A DNA stretch of 64,000 nt from Shinella zoogloeoides (GTDB lineage: Bacteria; Pseudomonadota; Alphaproteobacteria; Rhizobiales; Rhizobiaceae): contig NZ_CP086610.1 of NCBI RefSeq assembly GCF_020883495.1, positions 3,365,001 to 3,429,000 on the forward strand, in the 5' to 3' direction. Shown in pieces: positions 62,344-64,000 of the stretch (its first letter is position 1; the number at the start of each line of letters is the position of its first letter). A model generated the notes under the pieces. That model did no database searches and was not told where the DNA came from. It saw nothing but the letters and a program-made list of their open reading frames with translations. A program made the position numbers and the translations under genes.

Positions 62344-63224
62344 AGCACCGACCCCTCGTGCCCGCCGTCCTTCGTGGCGTAGCGCAGCACGGCATCCTGG
62401 CCCGGGATGTGCGGGAAACCCCGGAAGTTGACGGTGTTGGCGAACTTGGCGCCGCAGGTCTCCATGCGCTTGTCGCAGCCCGCGCGGATGGTGAAGGCGT
62501 CGCCCTCGGCGATGGACCGCACCGGCGCCTCGAGCAGGGTCAGGATCGCGACGCCGTCCGTCACGTCATGGCCCAGCACTTCCGCGCGACGCCCCGCATT
62601 CGCGTCGCTCGTCCATTCGATGGTGCCGAAGGTGAACCAGCCGGAAGCGAACCCGCCGAGCCCCGAGGCGGTGAAGGCCCGGTCCCGCAGGAGATCGATG
62701 ACGGCGCCCGTGCCCTTGAAGGCCGGGTGCTCCAGATCGACCCCGCAGCGCGCGTCGCCGAGCGCGGCATCGCAGGTCGCCTGGAAGGTCCGCCCGACCG
62801 TCTGGCCGAGTACGTGGGCGAGCGAGCGGACCTCGGCGACGAAGGCCAGCCTCCCGCGCCGGATCTGGCCGATGGCCCCGCGGCGCATCAGGACGCGCTG
62901 GCCGGTGTCGGCCCAGTTCACGCGCCAGACCTCGACTTGCGCCGCGTCCCAGCGGCCGTCGAGAATGTCGGTCTCGGTGATCCGGTCGGAGGTCAGCACG
63001 CCCTCGGCATCCTGTGCATCGACCGACAGGTCTGACCCCGAGCGCACCTCGGACGCCGTGAGCCCGCTCTCGGGCTCGAAGGCAGTGCCATCGAAGCTCA
63101 GCGTCCGGTCGTGGTCGGTGAAGCCGACGGTGACGCCATCAGCCCGGGTGATCCGCCAGCACCACGCGAGCGTCGTCGTGCCCTCGTCGAGATGGGCCTG
63201 CAGGTCAGGGTCGAGGGTCTTCAT
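62340..63224 (-). CDS. DUF2163 tail protein (GTA gp13-like)
   Basis: The 294-aa protein begins MKTLDPDLQAHLDEGTTTLA and has DGVTVGFTDHDRTLSFDGTA, TSDRITETDILDGRWDAAQV and a Cys-containing C-terminal domain (TIRAGCDKRMETCGAKFANT). This is the DUF2163/phage BR0599 family of GTA tail components. The ATG at 63224 overlaps the DUF2460 stop by four bases. A longer upstream frame is only antisense to DUF2460. Confidence 0.9.
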   Translation of the reverse strand: MKTLDPDLQAHLDEGTTTLAWCWRITRADGVTVGFTDHDRTLSFDGTAFEPESGLTASEVRSGSDLSVDAQDAEGVLTSDRITETDILDGRWDAAQVEVWRVNWADTGQRVLMRRGAIGQIRRGRLAFVAEVRSLAHVLGQTVGRTFQATCDAALGDARCGVDLEHPAFKGTGAVIDLLRDRAFTASGLGGFASGWFTFGTIEWTSDANAGRRAEVLGHDVTDGVAILTLLEAPVRSIAEGDAFTIRAGCDKRMETCGAKFANTVNFRGFPHIPGQDAVLRYATKDGGHEGSVL

Positions 63225-63847
63225 CGGCGCAGTTCCAGCAGCGGAATGGAGGTGATCGAGCCGAGCCGCTCGAGGTCGAGCGTCACGTCGAGCGCGTCGG
63301 CGTCGAAGCGGACGGGTACGTCGAACTCGAACCCGGCGGTGATCGCGACGCCAGCGCCCGGCGCGGCGCTGAAGGTGACGACGCCGGTCGTGGTGTCGAC
63401 CGACCAGCCGGAGGGCTGCTCGACGCCCGACAGCGCGATGCGCACGCTGCCCGCCACCGGCTTCGCGATGGCGCGCGTCCAGGATTGCGCGCCCGAGGCG
63501 TAGCGCTTCACCAGCTGGAAGGCGGTCGTCGCGCCATCGCCGGTGCCGATCGCCTGGTCGGTGGGCGACGGCGTTCCCGAAGGCAGGCAGGACTTGTGGT
63601 CGCCCCAGTCCTTGAAGCGGAAGCCGTGCAGCCGACCGTTGCGCGCCTCGAAGAAAGCCACGACAGCCGCCAGATCGTCCGCGCGGCGGATACCGTAGGC
63701 CACATCGTAGCGGCGGCGCGAATTGGCCCAGCTCGCGTTGCGTTCCTCGTCGCCCGAGGCGAGTTCGACGATCTGCGTGCGCCGCTCGGGCCCGCCGCGC
63801 GCGCCGCGGCTGATGTTGTCGGGAAACCGGACCTCGTGAAACGCCAT
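63221..63847 (-). CDS. DUF2460 tail protein (GTA gp12-like)
   Basis: The 208-aa protein begins MAFHEVRFPDNISRGARGGP, then YDVAYGIRRADDLAAVVAFF and RLHGFRFKDWGDHKSCLPSG, all typical of DUF2460. The start ATG 63847 overlaps the upstream stop by one base; a GTG at 63850 is also in frame. It is a distal-tail type component. Confidence 0.9.
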   Translation of the reverse strand: MAFHEVRFPDNISRGARGGPERRTQIVELASGDEERNASWANSRRRYDVAYGIRRADDLAAVVAFFEARNGRLHGFRFKDWGDHKSCLPSGTPSPTDQAIGTGDGATTAFQLVKRYASGAQSWTRAIAKPVAGSVRIALSGVEQPSGWSVDTTTGVVTFSAAPGAGVAITAGFEFDVPVRFDADALDVTLDLERLGSITSIPLLELRR

Positions 63848-64000
63848 CACATGCCCCTCCGCCCGAGCGACACGGCACGGGCGATGTCCGCGGCGACCTG
63901 CGTGCGGGACTGCCGGAAGCTCTCGGCGTCGCGGGCCATGATGGTGACGTTGACGCCGCCACCCGCGCCGTAGCTCTGCGCCTCACGCCGGGACAGCACG
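63847..64000 (-). CDS. Phage tail tape-measure protein, C-terminal fragment (runs off window)
   Basis: The last 50 codons are visible: GGGVNVTIMARDAESFRQSR, then TQVAADIARAVSLGRRGM, before the stop at 63847. This C-terminus is characteristic of the tape-measure protein that precedes DUF2460 in GTA/prophage tail clusters. The bulk of the gene is outside the window. Confidence 0.75.
   Translation of the reverse strand, partial: VLSRREAQSYGAGGGVNVTIMARDAESFRQSRTQVAADIARAVSLGRRGM

Overview
This is a high-GC alphaproteobacterial chromosome segment, most likely from the Rhizobiaceae (Rhizobium, Agrobacterium, Shinella or Ensifer type). The evidence is the aerobic cobFGHIJ/K/LM gene order with cobK reversed, the many amino-acid and polyamine catabolism modules with GntR, Lrp and LysR regulators, a CUT2 ABC transporter operon, and a prophage/GTA-like tail module of alphaproteobacterial type. 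No rRNA, tRNA or CRISPR array was recognised.

Layout. 1-6774: the corrin-ring part of aerobic vitamin B12 synthesis (cobM partial, cobL, cobK reversed, cobJ, cobI, cobH, cobG, cobF), covering every step from precorrin-2 to hydrogenobyrinic acid. 6907-9040: an AraC regulator divergent from a fosmidomycin-resistance-type MFS exporter. 9104-13881: a gamma-glutamylputrescine module (puuB-like and puuA-like) divergent from a GntR regulator and an FAD amino-acid oxidoreductase. 13871-23455: a probable lysine/pipecolate/2-aminoadipate degradation region (Lrp, saccharopine-dehydrogenase-like protein, aminotransferase, ALDH7-type semialdehyde dehydrogenase, 2-oxoadipate dioxygenase/decarboxylase HglS, LysR, pipecolate-oxidase-like flavoprotein), interrupted by a MerR regulator fused to a P-loop ATPase domain. 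23509-24393: purU.

24700-34996: a catabolic locus of unknown substrate. It has a CUT2 (ribose-type) ABC transporter, an amidohydrolase, a D-serine-dehydratase/D-threonine-aldolase-like PLP enzyme, RidA, an AstE/AspA-type deacylase and a TIM-barrel orphan, with an IclR regulator. A short sequence (ATAATGGAC) recurs at both ends and is a candidate IclR operator. 35004-43532: a flavoprotein, an ABC-F ATPase, a four-gene cluster (GDPD-like, HAD, tandem nucleotidyltransferase, nucleotidyltransferase), a methyltransferase and a small protein. 43533-44195 shows no convincing gene and marks the edge of an island.

44196-55072 is the most unusual part: a type I restriction-modification operon with extra parts built in. 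The order is HTH protein, HsdM, a GmrSD-like DUF262/HNH protein, a phosphoribosyltransferase-fold protein, an HsdS whose N-terminus is a complete NADAR domain, and an HsdR whose N-terminus is an HNH nuclease domain. Nearly every junction overlaps or is a few bases long, so it reads as one transcription unit. I propose it as a composite defence system that combines DNA methylation, two or three nucleases and NAD/ADP-ribose or nucleotide chemistry.

55059-64000 (minus strand, running off the right edge) is the tail end of a prophage or GTA-related element: tape-measure fragment, DUF2460, DUF2163, NlpC/P60, a 1321-aa tail/host-recognition protein, DUF2793, DUF6127, an M15 endolysin-like peptidase and overlapping Rz/Rz1-like spanins. 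The restriction island abuts its lysis end and converges on it, so it may be prophage cargo or a neighbouring insertion.
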